From: Desulfosarcina ovata subsp. ovata
GTDB taxonomy: Bacteria > Desulfobacterota > Desulfobacteria > Desulfobacterales > Desulfosarcinaceae
Direction: 5' to 3'
Assembly (NCBI RefSeq): GCF_009689005.1
Contig: NZ_AP021879.1
Coordinates: forward strand, 7,565,501 to 7,629,500
Length of the DNA stretch: 64,000 nucleotides
Of this stretch, positions 36,193-47,316 are shown in pieces. Within the stretch, counting starts at the first letter, position 1. Each line of letters opens with the position of its first letter. The position numbers and the translations under genes are program-made. The notes beneath the pieces were generated by a model. It saw only the letters and a list, made by a program, of their open reading frames with translations. It was not told the DNA's origin and ran no database searches.

Positions 36193-37066
36193 TCGCGTTA
36201 CCTGGACCATTCTGGAACTGGTGCGCTGGACCACGGATTATTTCCGGGATAACGGACTGGACAGCGCCCGCAGCGAGGCGGAGATCCTGCTTGCCCATGC
36301 CCTGGGCGTGCGGCGGATCGATCTTTACCTGAACCATGACAAACCGCTGGGGCCCGACGAACGCGCCGTTTTTAAAAACCTGATCCGAAGGCGGCTCAGC
36401 GGCGAACCGGTGGCCTACCTGACCGGCACCAAGGAGTTCTGGTCCCTGGAACTGGCCGTGAATCCGGCCGTGCTGATTCCGCGGCCGGAGACCGAGTGCC
36501 TGGTGGAAGCCGTTTTGCCTTTCCTTGAAACGGAAACCGGCGTCGCCAAGCGGGTGCTGGACATGGGCACCGGCAGCGGTGCCATTATCATCGCCCTGGC
36601 TCACGAGTGTCCCGGGCACCGTTACTTTGCCATGGATCGCTCCATGGATGCATTGGTCACGGCCCGCCGCAATGCCCGAACCCATGGCCTCGAGGCGCGC
36701 ATCGACTGGTTTTGCGGCAACTGGGACGCGGCCCTGGCACCGCAGCGGGCGCGTTTTGATCTCATCGTTTCCAATCCGCCTTACATCCGCAGCGCCGAAA
36801 TCGACGAGCTGCAGCCGGAAGTCCGGGATCACGAGCCCCGTCCGGCACTGGATGGCAGCCCTGACGGGCTGGCCGGTTTGCGCCACATCATCGAAATGGC
36901 CCATTGCCATCTCAACGACGGCGGTGTGCTGGCCCTGGAGATGGGCTATGATCAGGCAACGGCATTGCAGACGATTGCCGATGCGGTCGGTCAATACACC
37001 CCACCACGCATCATTAAGGATTACAGCGGTCTTGACCGGGTGGCGGTGATGACCAGGAACGCATGA
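36170..37066 (+). CDS. prmC: Release-factor glutamine N5-methyltransferase
   Basis: A 298-residue PrmC/HemK methylase that methylates the Gln of GGQ in release factors with S-adenosylmethionine. It has a helical N-terminal domain, [20 protein letters not shown] with the PRPETE motif after it, the SAM-binding [15 protein letters not shown], and the catalytic NPPYI. It starts within the end of prfA. Sequence and length fit the family well. Confidence 0.95.
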   Translation: MPNASTDNRVTWTILELVRWTTDYFRDNGLDSARSEAEILLAHALGVRRIDLYLNHDKPLGPDERAVFKNLIRRRLSGEPVAYLTGTKEFWSLELAVNPAVLIPRPETECLVEAVLPFLETETGVAKRVLDMGTGSGAIIIALAHECPGHRYFAMDRSMDALVTARRNARTHGLEARIDWFCGNWDAALAPQRARFDLIVSNPPYIRSAEIDELQPEVRDHEPRPALDGSPDGLAGLRHIIEMAHCHLNDGGVLALEMGYDQATALQTIADAVGQYTPPRIIKDYSGLDRVAVMTRNA

Positions 37067-37278
37067 GCGGTGATTCGCGATCCGTGAAAGCAGTGACGTT
37101 CGGATGGCCAGCCTTTTGGACGCGCCATTATTTTAGGCTTGCGGCCGATACCGATTTTTGGTAACTAAACTCGTTTTTAAAACCGCACGTCCGTGGACCG
37201 GATCCCGGTGCTTTCCACAGGAAAGTCGGATTCAGGGTCGAAGCGGGCGCAGGCAAAACCAACAACAAGGAGAAAACA

Positions 37279-38178
37279 ATGGCTTACGTGACAATGAAAG
37301 AACTGCTGGAAGCCGGTGTGCACTTTGGCCACCAGACCAAACGCTGGAATCCGAAAATGAAACCCTATATTTTCGGAGCCAGAAACGGCATCTATATTAT
37401 CGATCTGCAGAAAACCGTGAGAATGTTTCGTGACGCTTATGATTTTATCGTCAACACGGTTGCCGGTGGCAAATCGGTCCTTTTTGTGGGCACCAAGAAA
37501 CAGGCCCGCGAGTCGATTTACGAAGAAGCCAACCGGGCCGAAATGTTCTACGTGCACAACCGCTGGCTGGGCGGTATGCTGACCAACTTCCAGACCATCA
37601 AGAAAAGCATCGACCGGCTCAATTATCTCAACACCATCGAAAACGACGGGTCGATCAACCTCTTTCCCAAAAAAGAACGTCTGAAACTGGGCAAGGAGCG
37701 TGAGAAACTAGACAGCACCCTGGGCGGTATCCGCAGCATGACCAAGCTGCCCGGTGTTATTTTTATCGTCGATCCGAAAAACGAAGCCATTGCCGTACGC
37801 GAAGGCCGCCGCCTGGGCATTCCCATCGTGGCGATTGTGGACACCAACTGTGATCCCGATGAAATCGATCACGCCATTCCCGGCAACGATGACGCCATTC
37901 GCGCCATTCGCCTGGTCGCATCCAAAATGGCCGATGCCTGCATCGAGGGGCGCGACCGTTACAACGAACGCCAGCAGGCCGAAGCCGACAAGGGCGAGGA
38001 AGAGCCCTCTGAACTCGATAGTGCTGCGGCCGACCTCAAACCCGGCGAGCGCAAAGTGATTTCCGACGGCACCGATGGACCGGTGGTCGAAATTATCCGT
38101 AAGGGCGCCGGTGTTTCCGAAACCAGTGAATCCTCTGAAGAGGCAGCGGCCTCTGAAGCAGAACCGACGGGAGAATAA
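37279..38178 (+). CDS. rpsB: 30S ribosomal protein S2
   Basis: A 299-residue S2, part of the small ribosomal subunit. [40 protein letters not shown] and the VIFIVDP block are canonical. It is longer than the usual 230-260 residues because of an acidic Glu/Ser/Ala-rich C-terminal tail (about 230-299). AAGGAGAAAAC lies directly upstream of the start. The gene heads the rpsB-tsf-pyrH-frr operon, a common bacterial order. The 212-nt leader may carry regulation by S2, as in other bacteria, but I see no conserved motif. Confidence 0.96.
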   Translation: MAYVTMKELLEAGVHFGHQTKRWNPKMKPYIFGARNGIYIIDLQKTVRMFRDAYDFIVNTVAGGKSVLFVGTKKQARESIYEEANRAEMFYVHNRWLGGMLTNFQTIKKSIDRLNYLNTIENDGSINLFPKKERLKLGKEREKLDSTLGGIRSMTKLPGVIFIVDPKNEAIAVREGRRLGIPIVAIVDTNCDPDEIDHAIPGNDDAIRAIRLVASKMADACIEGRDRYNERQQAEADKGEEEPSELDSAAADLKPGERKVISDGTDGPVVEIIRKGAGVSETSESSEEAAASEAEPTGE

Positions 38179-38184
38179 TTTAAA

Positions 38185-38784
38185 ATGGCAGATATCACTG
38201 CAGCAATGGTAAAAGAGCTCCGTGAAAAATCCGGGGCCGGGATGATGGATTGCAAGGCCGCCCTGGTCGAGTGCGGCGGCGACCTTGAAAAGGCAATCGA
38301 CTTTCTGAGAAAAAAGGGCATCGCCACCGCCGCCAAACGGGCCGGCCGGGCCACTTCCGAAGGGACTGTCCAATCTTATATCCATATGGGCGGCAAGATC
38401 GGTGTGATGGTGGAAGTGAACTGCGAAACCGATTTCGTGGCCAAGACCGACGATTTCGGCGACTTCGCCAAAAATATTGCCATGCACATCGCGGCCACCA
38501 ACCCGGTGGGGATCACCCAGGAGGATGTTCCCCAGGAGGTGATCGACCGCGAACGCGAAATCTACCGCGCCCAGGTAATCGAGATGGGTAAACCGGAGCA
38601 GATGGTCGAAAAGATCGCCGAGGGCAAGATGAACAAGTTCTACAAGGAAAACTGCCTGATGAATCAGCAGTATGTCAAGGAGCCGGACAAGACCATTGCG
38701 GACTACCTCAACGAAGTCATTGCCCGGACCGGTGAGAAGATCAGCATTAAACGATTCGCCAGATTCCAGATTGGGGCAGACTAA
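38185..38784 (+). CDS. tsf: Elongation factor Ts
   Basis: A 199-residue EF-Ts, the nucleotide exchange factor of EF-Tu. The N-terminal UBA-like domain includes [19 protein letters not shown], followed by the core with [19 protein letters not shown], which contacts EF-Tu. It has the short form with one core subdomain, common outside the gammaproteobacteria (E. coli has 283 residues). It lies 6 nt after rpsB and 1 nt before pyrH. Confidence 0.95.
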   Translation: MADITAAMVKELREKSGAGMMDCKAALVECGGDLEKAIDFLRKKGIATAAKRAGRATSEGTVQSYIHMGGKIGVMVEVNCETDFVAKTDDFGDFAKNIAMHIAATNPVGITQEDVPQEVIDREREIYRAQVIEMGKPEQMVEKIAEGKMNKFYKENCLMNQQYVKEPDKTIADYLNEVIARTGEKISIKRFARFQIGAD

Positions 38785-38785
38785 C

Positions 38786-39499
38786 GTGGCCACGCGATTC
38801 AAGCGTATATTGCTCAAACTGAGCGGAGAAGCCCTGATGGGCGATCAGGGCTTCGGCATTTGTCCCAATATGCTCTCCTATGTTGCCGAAGAGGTCCGTT
38901 CCATCATCGAGCTGGATGTACAGTTGGCCATTGTGGTTGGCGGCGGAAACATTTTTCGCGGTGTGGCGGCCGGCTCGTTCGGCATGGAGCGGACGTCGGC
39001 CGACCACATGGGGATGCTGGCCACGGTGCTCAACAGCCTGGCGCTCCAGGATGCCCTGGAAAAAAAGGGCATTCAGACCCGCGTCCAAACGGCCATCTCC
39101 ATGCACGAGGTGGCCGAGCCGTATATCCTGCGGCGGGCGTTGCGGCATCTGGAGAAGGGGCGGGTGGTGATTTTCGCCGCCGGTTCCGGCAACCCCTATT
39201 TTACCACCGATACGGCGGCCGTGCTGCGCGCCAAGGAGATCCACGCCGAGATTCTGCTCAAGGCCACCAAGGTCAACGGCCTGTACGACAGCGATCCCGA
39301 GCGCAACGCCGACGCCCGTTTTATCAAGACCATCAGTTATATGGAAGTGCTCGAACGGCAGCTGAAGGTGATGGACATGACCGCCATCTCCCTGGCCATG
39401 GACAACCAGCTGCCCCTGATGGTGTTCAATCTCAAGGAAAAGGGAAACATCCAAAAAGTGGTCTGCGGCGAAAACGTGGGAACCACGATCGGCGGCTGA
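38786..39499 (+). CDS. pyrH: UMP kinase
   Basis: A 237-residue bacterial UMP kinase of the amino-acid-kinase fold, making UDP from UMP in pyrimidine synthesis. Motifs: [23 protein letters not shown], the [16 protein letters not shown] block and [16 protein letters not shown] 38786, just after the tsf stop, gives the family N-terminus; upstream in-frame codons lie inside tsf. Translation is probably coupled to tsf. Confidence 0.95.
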   Translation: MATRFKRILLKLSGEALMGDQGFGICPNMLSYVAEEVRSIIELDVQLAIVVGGGNIFRGVAAGSFGMERTSADHMGMLATVLNSLALQDALEKKGIQTRVQTAISMHEVAEPYILRRALRHLEKGRVVIFAAGSGNPYFTTDTAAVLRAKEIHAEILLKATKVNGLYDSDPERNADARFIKTISYMEVLERQLKVMDMTAISLAMDNQLPLMVFNLKEKGNIQKVVCGENVGTTIGG

Positions 39500-39560
39500 T
39501 CCGGCCGTTGGGACGCCCCGACCGATACTGCGCTAACCCCGCCCTACCGAGGTAACTACC

Positions 39561-40118
39561 ATGATCGATGAAACCCTTCAGGAAACCAAATCGCGGATGG
39601 GCAAGACCATCGGCGCACTGGAAAACGAACTCAAACGGGTGAGGACCGGAAGGGCCTCTCTTGCGCTTTTGGACGGTATCCGGGTCGATTATTACGGTGC
39701 CCAGACCCAACTGAACCAGATGGCCTCCCTCTCCGTGCCGGAGAGCCGGCTGATCGTTATCCAGCCTTGGGATGTCTCCGCCATCAAGGAGATCGAGAAG
39801 GCGATTTTAAAGTCCGACCTCGGCCTGACGCCTTCCAGCGATGGGAAACTGATTCGCATTTCGATTCCGCCCCTGACCGAAGAGCGCCGCAAGGAGCTGG
39901 TCAAGGTGGTCAGCAAGATGTGTGAAGAACACAAGGTCGCCACCCGCAATATTCGACGCGACGCCAATGACCTGCTCAAAGGTTTCAAGAAAGACGGCGA
40001 CATCGCCGAAGACGATGCCTTCAAGGCCCAGGATCAAGTTCAGAAAATCACCGACGAGTATATCGCCAAGATCGACGAGATATACAAAAGCAAAGAGAAG
40101 GAAATCCTTGAATTTTAG
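39561..40118 (+). CDS. frr: Ribosome recycling factor
   Basis: A 185-residue RRF that, with EF-G, splits post-termination ribosomes. The family features LKRVRTGRASLALLDGIRVDYYG, given here as RTGRASLALLDG, IQPWDVSAIKEIEKAI and the C-terminal helical DEYIAKIDEIYKSKEKEILEF segment (DEIYKSKEKEI) are all present at standard length. GAGGTAACTACC precedes the start. It may overlap uppS if that gene uses its TTG start at 40108. Confidence 0.95.
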   Translation: MIDETLQETKSRMGKTIGALENELKRVRTGRASLALLDGIRVDYYGAQTQLNQMASLSVPESRLIVIQPWDVSAIKEIEKAILKSDLGLTPSSDGKLIRISIPPLTEERRKELVKVVSKMCEEHKVATRNIRRDANDLLKGFKKDGDIAEDDAFKAQDQVQKITDEYIAKIDEIYKSKEKEILEF

Positions 40119-40131
40119 TTCATCCTCTTCG

Positions 40132-40860
40132 ATGCGGAATGAACTCGACCCTGATCGGATGCCCAGACACGTTGCCATCATTATGGATGGCAATGGCCGC
40201 TGGGCCAAAAAACGCCTGCTTAACCGCATCAACGGGCATGAAAAGGGGGCGGAAGCCGTACGGACCGTCGTGCGCACCGCCCGCCGCCTCAATATCGACG
40301 CACTCACCCTTTACGCCTTTTCCACCGAAAACTGGCAGCGTCCCCAGTCCGAAATTTCAGGCCTGATGCTGCTCCTGCGCCGTTTTCTGGAGTCTGAACG
40401 GCAAACGCTGATCGACAAACAGATCCGGCTGAACACCATTGGCGAGACCGACCGGCTGCCGGACGCGGTTCGCGACAAATTGCTTGCCGTGATCGACGAG
40501 ACCGCGGAAAACACCAAAATGACCCTGACCCTGGCGCTTAGTTACGGGGCGCGCACGGAAATCGTCCACATGGCCAGGCAGATCGCCGCCGCCGCAAAAT
40601 TTGGTACCATCGATCCGGATGCGGTGACGGAGCAGATCGTTGCCGACCACCTCTATACCCGTGGACTGCCCGATCCGGACCTGTTGATTCGTACCAGCGG
40701 TGAACAGCGACTGAGCAATTTTCTGCTTTGGCAGATCGCCTACGCGGAGCTGGTTTTCACCCCCACGCTGTGGCCCGATTTCGGCGAGGCGGAGTTTATC
40801 CGGATTTTAAGCGATTACCAGAACCGGGAACGCCGTTTCGGCGGGGTCCTCTCACCCTAA
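40132..40860 (+). CDS. uppS: Undecaprenyl diphosphate synthase
   Basis: A 242-residue cis-prenyltransferase that makes the C55 lipid carrier for peptidoglycan and LPS. The catalytic MDGNGRWA, the LTLYAFSTENW motif, and the C-terminal LIRTSGEQRLSNFLLWQ and RERRFGG motifs are present. The start is uncertain: ATG 40132 lacks a ribosome binding site, while TTG 40108 has AAGGA 5 nt upstream and would add eight residues and overlap frr by 11 nt. The cdsA and dxr genes follow in the same unit. Confidence 0.94.
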   Translation: MRNELDPDRMPRHVAIIMDGNGRWAKKRLLNRINGHEKGAEAVRTVVRTARRLNIDALTLYAFSTENWQRPQSEISGLMLLLRRFLESERQTLIDKQIRLNTIGETDRLPDAVRDKLLAVIDETAENTKMTLTLALSYGARTEIVHMARQIAAAAKFGTIDPDAVTEQIVADHLYTRGLPDPDLLIRTSGEQRLSNFLLWQIAYAELVFTPTLWPDFGEAEFIRILSDYQNRERRFGGVLSP

Positions 40861-40889
40861 ACCGGAGTTCAGAGGCTCCAGGAACGCCC

Positions 40890-41696
40890 ATGCACCTGAA
40901 ACGCTGGATCACCGGAATCGTTGCCGTTCCCATTGTCTACCTGCTGGTCGCTGCCGGTGGACCTGTTTTTCTCCTGCTGATCGCCGCCGTGTCGGCGCTG
41001 ACCCTCTGGGAGTACTACCAGGCCGTTTTTCCGCCTCCGAACAAAGGGCTGCGTCAGGTCATGGTTGTTCTCGGGCTCTGTCTGGCACCGGTCATCGTCG
41101 TGGCCGTACAGCGCTGGGGCCTGACTCCGCTGCCCCTGATCCTGGCGGTGGATCTGGTCGTGGTGGCCGGATTGACCTTGCCCATTTTCAAAAATGACTC
41201 GCAGGCCCCTTTCCTGGTGGCCAAACAGGTGCTGGGGCTGGTCTATATTCCCATGCTGCTCTCATTTTTGGTTTTGATACGCGCTGGCGAAAGTGGCGCC
41301 CAGTGGATTTTCCTGCTGCTCTTGGTCGTTGCTGCCGGCGATACCGGCGCGTTCTACACCGGTACCTATCTGGGGCGCCACAAGCTTTGTCCCTGGGTCA
41401 GTCCCAAAAAGACCATTGAAGGCAGTTTGGGCGGGTTGACCGCCAACGTCATCACCGGCCTGGTGTTCAAGATGATCCTGCTTCCCGGTTTGGCCACCTT
41501 GCCGGTCGTCGCGTTCGCCCTGGTTATCGGCATTGCCGGGCAGGTGGGCGATCTGTTTGCATCGGAGTTCAAACGCTCGGCCGGTATCAAAGATTCCGGC
41601 CGCCTGCTTCCCGGCCACGGCGGTTTCCTGGACCGGCTGGATGCCCTTTTGTTTGCCTCGCCGCTTGCCTATCTGCTGAAAATCAGTATATTTTGA
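40890..41696 (+). CDS. cdsA: Phosphatidate cytidylyltransferase
   Basis: A 268-residue membrane enzyme with about eight helices that makes CDP-diacylglycerol from phosphatidate and CTP for phospholipid synthesis. The C-terminal family signature (S-x8-KD-x-G-x-PGHGG-x-DRxD) is visible as KDSGRLLPGHGGFLDRLD, and a middle motif as VSPKKTIEGSLGG. ATG 40890 begins the hydrophobic N-terminus; upstream codons are inside uppS. The uppS-cdsA-dxr-rseP order is common in proteobacteria. Confidence 0.94.
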   Translation: MHLKRWITGIVAVPIVYLLVAAGGPVFLLLIAAVSALTLWEYYQAVFPPPNKGLRQVMVVLGLCLAPVIVVAVQRWGLTPLPLILAVDLVVVAGLTLPIFKNDSQAPFLVAKQVLGLVYIPMLLSFLVLIRAGESGAQWIFLLLLVVAAGDTGAFYTGTYLGRHKLCPWVSPKKTIEGSLGGLTANVITGLVFKMILLPGLATLPVVAFALVIGIAGQVGDLFASEFKRSAGIKDSGRLLPGHGGFLDRLDALLFASPLAYLLKISIF

Positions 41697-41733
41697 TCTA
41701 AATTGCCTTTAATCCGTTAGAAATGAAACCATC

Positions 41734-42897
<1,164 letters not shown>

Positions 42898-42907
42898 GGT
42901 TTCGCCT

Positions 42908-44272
42908 ATGACAACCAGTATTTTTGCCTTTGTCGTCGTTCTTGGTGTGCTCATTTTTTTCCACGAGCTGGGCCATTTTCTGGTGGCCCGGCTTTTCGGG
43001 GTGGGGGTCGAGAAGTTCTCGCTCGGTTTCGGTCCGCGCCTGCTGGGCCGGACCGTCGGGATTACCGATTATCGCCTTTCGGCCATCCCCCTGGGCGGCT
43101 ATGTCAAAATGGTGGGCGACGAGCCGGATGCCGAAATCGATCCGGAGATGATCCCCTACTCGTTCACCCACAAGCATGTTTTCAAGAAAATCCTGATCGT
43201 TGCCGCCGGCCCCTTTTTCAATCTGCTGCTGGCCGTGATCATCTACTTCGGCTTTTTTTATTTCATCGGCACCGAGGATATCCGGCCGGTGGTCAAGCAT
43301 GTGGTAGCCGAGAGTCCGGCGGCCCGGGCCGGGTTTCGCAATGGCGACGAGATCGTGGCCATTGACGGCAAAACCGTGGCCGCCTGGGGGGATATTGAAC
43401 GGTTGATCGCCGACGGAGGCGGAACTCCGGCACACATCACCGCCCGGCGGGGGGGAGAGCTGTTCGATGTCACCCTGACGCCCCAGACCAAGGTGGCCAA
43501 GGATATTCTGGGGGATGACACGCCTTACTACGATGCCGGATTCTCGGGGCTTCCGCCGCTTAAAGCCATCGTGGGCGAGGTGGCCGAGGGCTACCCGGCC
43601 AAAAAGGCCGGCCTCAAAAAGGGCGATCTGATCATCGGCATCAACGGGACGCCGGTGGACAGCTGGAACACCATGAAGACGATCATCTCCCAGAGCAAGG
43701 GCGAGGCCCTGTCCGTGCGGGTGCGGCGCGGTGCGGAAACCCTGACCGTGGAGATCATACCGGTATTGTTCAGTGAGGAAAACGTTCGTGGTGAGAAGGT
43801 CGACAGCTACCGCATCGGCATCTCCACGCCGGGAATCACGATTCCCGATGCCGACCGGATCATTGTCAAACGGGGACTTTGGGGAGCCCTGCAGGAGAGC
43901 GTCGGCCAGACCTACCAGATTTCACGACTGACCATTCTGAGCATCGGCAAACTGATCAAAGGCACCGTCTCCACCAAGACCCTGGGCGGTCCGATCATGA
44001 TCGCCGAGATGGCCGGCCAGCAGGCCGAAGCCGGGCTGACCAATCTGATCTTCTTCATTGCCGTTTTGAGCATCAACCTGGCCGTACTCAACTTCCTGCC
44101 CATCCCGGTGCTCGACGGTGGCCATCTGATGTTTTTTTTCATCGAGGCGATCATCCGGCGGCCGGTCAACATGCGCATGCGCGAGATTGCCCAGCAGGCC
44201 GGGATATTTATTTTGATCCTGTTGATGATTTTTGTTTTTTATAACGATATAACCCGTCTTTTTGCGAGTTAG
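42908..44272 (+). CDS. rseP: Site-2 protease RseP
   Basis: A 454-residue intramembrane zinc metalloprotease. The first helix carries the HExxH site as FFHELGHFLVA. Two PDZ domains follow (about 115-180 and 205-290; SPAARAGFRNGDEIVAIDG, YPAKKAGLKKGDLIIGING). The third metal ligand region is NFLPIPVLDGGHL near the C-terminus. In E. coli it cleaves the anti-sigma factor RseA and remnant signal peptides. No rseA homologue is in the window. Two PDZ domains and length match the proteobacterial enzyme. Confidence 0.95.
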   Translation: MTTSIFAFVVVLGVLIFFHELGHFLVARLFGVGVEKFSLGFGPRLLGRTVGITDYRLSAIPLGGYVKMVGDEPDAEIDPEMIPYSFTHKHVFKKILIVAAGPFFNLLLAVIIYFGFFYFIGTEDIRPVVKHVVAESPAARAGFRNGDEIVAIDGKTVAAWGDIERLIADGGGTPAHITARRGGELFDVTLTPQTKVAKDILGDDTPYYDAGFSGLPPLKAIVGEVAEGYPAKKAGLKKGDLIIGINGTPVDSWNTMKTIISQSKGEALSVRVRRGAETLTVEIIPVLFSEENVRGEKVDSYRIGISTPGITIPDADRIIVKRGLWGALQESVGQTYQISRLTILSIGKLIKGTVSTKTLGGPIMIAEMAGQQAEAGLTNLIFFIAVLSINLAVLNFLPIPVLDGGHLMFFFIEAIIRRPVNMRMREIAQQAGIFILILLMIFVFYNDITRLFAS

Positions 44273-44319
44273 ACGAACAATTTTTCAACCTTTTGCTATC
44301 CTTAACGGATGTGGACGTT

Positions 44320-47316
44320 ATGCCGCAACGAATAGAAATTACGCTCACGGAAAACCTTGTGGATGCCGAAGGGGAAGCCCTTCGCCATAAAGCCAAGAAC
44401 TACTTCGATATCGACATCGACACGGTACGCACGATCCAGATCGTGACCATCGATGCGGATCTGGCCGATGCCCAGGTCGAGACGGCACGTAGCGAAATCT
44501 TTACCAATCCGGTGACCCAGGTCTCGGACCTGACGCCGCTGGCCGTGGATTTCGACTGGATCATCTGGATCGGTTTCCGGCCCGGCGTGCGCGACAACCC
44601 CGGGGCCACGGCCGTGGAGGCGGTGGAGGATCTCCTGCGCGTGAAACTGGCTCCCGGCCAGGCAATCTATACCTCCCGGCGCTATTGTCTCAAGGGCGCC
44701 ACCATCACCCGCCAGGATGCCGAGAAGATCGCCGGTGAGATCCTGGCCAATGACATCATCCAGCAATGGGCCGTGTACGACCGCAGCCAGTGGGATCCTG
44801 GGACCGGCATCGGTTTTGTCATCCCCAAGGTGATTCTCGATCACACCCCCGAGGTGACCACGCTGGCCATCGACAGCGATGCGACCCTGGCGCGGCTCAG
44901 CGACGAGCGCAGCCTCTCCCTCAATCCCAGCGACATTCCCACCATCCGGGCCTATTTCCTCGACCCGGTGGTTCAGCGCCAGCGCCAAGCGGTCTCCCTC
45001 GGCGACCCCACCGATGTGGAGCTGGAGTACATTTCCCAGGGGCGCAGCGATCACTGCAACCACAACACCTTTGGCGGACGCTTTTACTACCGCGACCTGT
45101 CGACCGGTGAGAGCGAGACCATCGAGAGCCTCTTCAAGACCTATATCGAGGCGCCCACCCTGGCCCTGCAGAAGAAAAAACCGTGGGTGGTGTCGGTGCT
45201 GTGGGACAACGCCGGCGTGGGGCGCTTTGATGACGACAATTGCTACACCATCACCGGCGAGACCCATAACTCGCCCTCCAACATGGAGGCCTACGGCGGC
45301 GCGATTACCGGTATCGTCGGCATCTACCGCGATCCCATGGGTACCGGCAAGGGGTCCCGGCTGATCATGGGCAGTTATGGGTACTGCGTGGGGCCCCGGG
45401 ATTACGCCGGCGATCTCAAACCCAAACTGCATCCCAAACGACTCTTGGATGGCGTGATCGAAGGCGTGCGCGACGGTGGCAACAAGAGCGGCATCCCGAC
45501 CCCCTTCGGACAGGTGATGTTTCATCCCGGATATCTTGGCAAGTGCCTGGTGTTCGTCACCGCCCTGGGGATCATGCCGGCAACGGTCGACGGCGCGCCG
45601 TCGGACCGGAAGACCATCTACCCCGGCGATCTGGCGATCATGTGCGGCGGCCGGGTGGGCAAGGACGGTATCCACGGGGTGACCGCCTCGTCGGCCACCT
45701 TTTCCGCGAACACCCCGGCCGGCCATGTGCAGATCGGCGACCCCTACACCCAGAAGAAGATGCACGATTTTCTGCTGGAGGCCCGTGACGAAGGGCTGAT
45801 TCGCTTCATTACCGACAACGGCGGGGGCGGACTCTCCTCGTCGGTGGGGGAGAGCGCCCGTTTTTCGGGCGGCTGCGAGATTCAACTGGAGAAGGTGCCG
45901 CTGAAATACGACGGCCTGGACCAGTGGGAAATCTGGGTTTCCGAATCCCAGGAGCGCATGACCGTGGCCATCGATCCCAGGCACCTGGATCGTTTCATGG
46001 CCCTGTCGCGGTTGCATGCCGTGGAGAGCACGGTGATCGGTACCTATACCGACAGCGGCAAGATTCACATCACTTACAACGGCGTCACCTGCGCGTACGT
46101 CGATCTGGATCTGCTCACCTCGGCTTTTCCCAAGTGGGAATTCGAGGCGGTCTGGCAGCCGCCGGAGCGGCGCGGACTCAGCGAGCCGGTCTTGGGCACC
46201 CCCATTGATATGGCCGGCCTGATCCTGGATCTTCTGGCCCGGCCGAACATTTGCTCCAAGGCGTGGGTCACCCGCCAGTACGACCACGAGGTGCAGGGCA
46301 GCAGCGTGATCAAGCCCCTGGTGGGCGCTGGTCAGGACATTCCCACAGACGCCGCCGTGATCCGTCCGGTGCTTGCCTCCCAGTGCGGACTGGTTTTCTC
46401 CCAGGCCCTGATTCCCATGTACTCGGCCATCGACGCCTATCACATGACCACCTGCACCATAGACGAGGCCGTGCGGCGGGCCATTGCCGTGGGCGGCGAC
46501 CCCGGTCACCTGGGCGGGGTGGACAACTTCTGCTGGCCCAACATCCAGTATGACCCAAAGACAAATCCCGACGGCCGCCACAAGGCCGCCCAACTGGTGC
46601 GCGCCTGCAAGGCTTTGGAGCGCATGTGCCTGGCCTACGGGATCCCGCTTTTGTCGGGCAAGGACTCCATGTATGTGGACGGCCACCTGCCGGGCCGTTA
46701 CGGCGAAACCCACAAGGTCTCCGCCCTGGAGACATTGCAGTTTTCGGTGACCGGCGTGATCGACGATGTTCGCCAGTGCATTACCCTGGACAGCAAGGTG
46801 GCCGGCGACCGGGTCTGGATCGTCGGCATGACCCGCGACGAGTTGGGCGGGTCCGAATATTACGACCATCTGGGCAAGATCGGGGTCAATGTGCCCACCG
46901 TGGACCCCGAGGCTTTTGCCGAGGTGTACCGGCGGATGGCCGATGCCATCCGCCAGGGGCTGCTGGCCTCCTGCCACGGCGTTTACCGCGGCGGCCTGGC
47001 CGTGCACTTGGGGCTGGTGGCCATGGCCGGTGAACTGGGGATGACCGTGGATCTGGCCAAGGTGCCGGCCGGGGACGCCTTGCGCAGCGACACCCTGCTG
47101 TTCTCGGAAAGTGCCGGCCGGTTTATCGTTACCGTGGCACCCGACAACCAGGATGCCTTTGCCGCCCTGTTTGCCGGCCGGCCGGCCGCCTGCGTGGGCG
47201 AGGTGACCCAGGCGCCGGAACTGGCGATTACCGGAACGGATGGCAAGAACCTGGCAACACTGAGCGTAGACGCAATGAAGGCGGCCTGGAAACGGCCTTT
47301 TGGGGATCTGATATGA
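44320..47316 (+). CDS. purL: Phosphoribosylformylglycinamidine synthase, PurS-like/PurL fusion
   Basis: A 998-residue enzyme making FGAM from FGAR, ATP and ammonia. The N-terminal 170 residues contain two PurS-like units (RIEITLTENLVDAEGEAL; WIGFRPGVRDNPGATAVEAV), followed by two PurM-like halves with SDHCNHNTFGG, ETHNSPSNMEAYGGAITGIV (ETHNSPSNMEAYGG), DNGGGGLSSSVGE and GGDPGHLGGVDN. It resembles the large-type PurL without its C-terminal glutaminase, which is the next gene. ATG 44320 is chosen over TTG 44293 because it begins the PurS-like strand. It overlaps purQ by 4 nt. Confidence 0.94.
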   Translation: MPQRIEITLTENLVDAEGEALRHKAKNYFDIDIDTVRTIQIVTIDADLADAQVETARSEIFTNPVTQVSDLTPLAVDFDWIIWIGFRPGVRDNPGATAVEAVEDLLRVKLAPGQAIYTSRRYCLKGATITRQDAEKIAGEILANDIIQQWAVYDRSQWDPGTGIGFVIPKVILDHTPEVTTLAIDSDATLARLSDERSLSLNPSDIPTIRAYFLDPVVQRQRQAVSLGDPTDVELEYISQGRSDHCNHNTFGGRFYYRDLSTGESETIESLFKTYIEAPTLALQKKKPWVVSVLWDNAGVGRFDDDNCYTITGETHNSPSNMEAYGGAITGIVGIYRDPMGTGKGSRLIMGSYGYCVGPRDYAGDLKPKLHPKRLLDGVIEGVRDGGNKSGIPTPFGQVMFHPGYLGKCLVFVTALGIMPATVDGAPSDRKTIYPGDLAIMCGGRVGKDGIHGVTASSATFSANTPAGHVQIGDPYTQKKMHDFLLEARDEGLIRFITDNGGGGLSSSVGESARFSGGCEIQLEKVPLKYDGLDQWEIWVSESQERMTVAIDPRHLDRFMALSRLHAVESTVIGTYTDSGKIHITYNGVTCAYVDLDLLTSAFPKWEFEAVWQPPERRGLSEPVLGTPIDMAGLILDLLARPNICSKAWVTRQYDHEVQGSSVIKPLVGAGQDIPTDAAVIRPVLASQCGLVFSQALIPMYSAIDAYHMTTCTIDEAVRRAIAVGGDPGHLGGVDNFCWPNIQYDPKTNPDGRHKAAQLVRACKALERMCLAYGIPLLSGKDSMYVDGHLPGRYGETHKVSALETLQFSVTGVIDDVRQCITLDSKVAGDRVWIVGMTRDELGGSEYYDHLGKIGVNVPTVDPEAFAEVYRRMADAIRQGLLASCHGVYRGGLAVHLGLVAMAGELGMTVDLAKVPAGDALRSDTLLFSESAGRFIVTVAPDNQDAFAALFAGRPAACVGEVTQAPELAITGTDGKNLATLSVDAMKAAWKRPFGDLI

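Noticed and set aside
37067-37278. An S2-binding leader motif before rpsB
   Set aside because: No recognisable conserved structure could be found by eye; only the ribosome binding site is clear.
44302-47007. A 901-codon open frame on the - strand opposite purL
   Set aside because: It is an antisense shadow of a strongly conserved gene caused by GC-rich third positions; it shows no domain or ribosome binding site.
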